A stretch of 5,003 nt of DNA from Rickettsiales bacterium (GTDB taxonomy: Bacteria; Pseudomonadota; Alphaproteobacteria; Rickettsiales; UBA1997): positions 1 through 5,003 of the forward strand of contig CANGQE010000115.1 in assembly GCA_947455845.1 (NCBI GenBank), written 5' to 3'. Below are positions 4,847-5,003 of the stretch, one piece after another. Both the position numbers and the translations under genes were made by a program. Each line of letters begins with the position of its first letter. Within the stretch, counting starts at the first letter, position 1. The notes under the pieces are model-generated. The model saw only the letters and a program-made list of their open reading frames with translations, made no database searches and was not told where the DNA came from.

Positions 4847-5003
4847 TTAGTAAATATATCCGCTAAAATTCCCGCCCGAAATTACCACCAAAAATTTCTG
4901 ATCTTTCGCTTCAGGATTATTTTTTACAAATTGAGCCACACCGGCAAGTGCAAGAGCGGAAGTTAGCTCAATACGATGATTCAGAACTTCCGCCGCTTTT
5001 TTG
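4847..5003 (-). CDS. C-terminal end of a fold-type II PLP enzyme, threonine/serine dehydratase-like (runs off right edge)
   Basis: A leftward open frame enters from the right edge and ends with TAA at 4849-4847, giving 51 residues. IELTSALALAGVAQFV (11-26) matches the 'EP.GA.ALAA' helix of threonine and serine dehydratases, and FLVVISGGNFS (37-47) matches their strand ending in SGGN, which binds the cofactor in this fold. The enzyme would convert threonine or serine to a 2-oxoacid and ammonia in the cytosol; serine racemase and related lyases share these features. The protein stops six residues after SGGN, so it lacks an ACT-type regulatory domain. The catalytic lysine region is outside the window, so the exact reaction cannot be assigned. 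Confidence 0.68.
   Translation of the reverse strand, partial: KKAAEVLNHRIELTSALALAGVAQFVKNNPEAKDQKFLVVISGGNFSGYIY

Noticed and set aside
1..5003. CRISPR array, tRNA, transposase, toxin-antitoxin or phage genes.
   Set aside because: No regularly spaced direct repeats, tRNA cloverleaf, or relevant protein motifs were seen on either strand.

Overview
The window looks like a piece of an AT-rich alphaproteobacterial chromosome. Host-associated lineages in the wider Rickettsiales/Holosporales area are the best guess. The main support is the RlmE protein, whose N-terminus (KFIRIKKARR, then the LLRQVNDPFV stretch) resembles rickettsial RlmE as I remember it, and the ATP synthase delta start placed as the apparent first gene of a leftward set. 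This placement rests on protein resemblance alone, without a database search.

Layout from left to right. (1) The first 56 codons of atpH (F1 delta subunit) run leftward off the edge. (2) A 251-base spacer holds a 72-bp element with near-perfect 15-bp inverted ends, an extended -10 promoter candidate facing atpH, and interleaved inverted repeats. (3) Two leftward genes overlap by 17 bases: an M14-type zinc deacylase (succinylglutamate desuccinylase/aspartoacylase family) and, upstream of it, an agmatinase-type ureohydrolase. (4) A 207-base spacer is packed with hairpins: a predicted three-way junction, a GAAA-loop hairpin and two more stems. (5) purK runs leftward. (6) A short divergent promoter region contains a 12-bp palindrome over the likely purK -10. 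(7) Two rightward genes follow, a 59-residue Trm112/YcaR-type zinc-ribbon protein and the 23S rRNA 2'-O-methyltransferase RlmE. (8) A 161-base convergent spacer carries a perfect 26-bp palindrome. (9) The last 51 codons of a leftward PLP enzyme resembling threonine/serine dehydratases enter from the right edge.

How the genes fit together. Most are housekeeping: ATP synthesis, purine synthesis and ribosome maturation. The overlapping ureohydrolase and deacylase pair is the one metabolic unit whose joint purpose is not obvious. The two enzymes may act in sequence on an acylated guanidino compound, but that is inference. The short Trm112-like gene sits 60 bases before an rRNA methyltransferase, which is suggestive because Trm112 proteins activate methyltransferases in eukaryotes and archaea.

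The unusual content is structural rather than protein-coding: several distinct palindromic or hairpin elements fill nearly every intergenic space, and A8 tracts lie in the first nine codons of three consecutive leftward genes. I found no CRISPR array, tRNA, rRNA, transposase gene or defence system.
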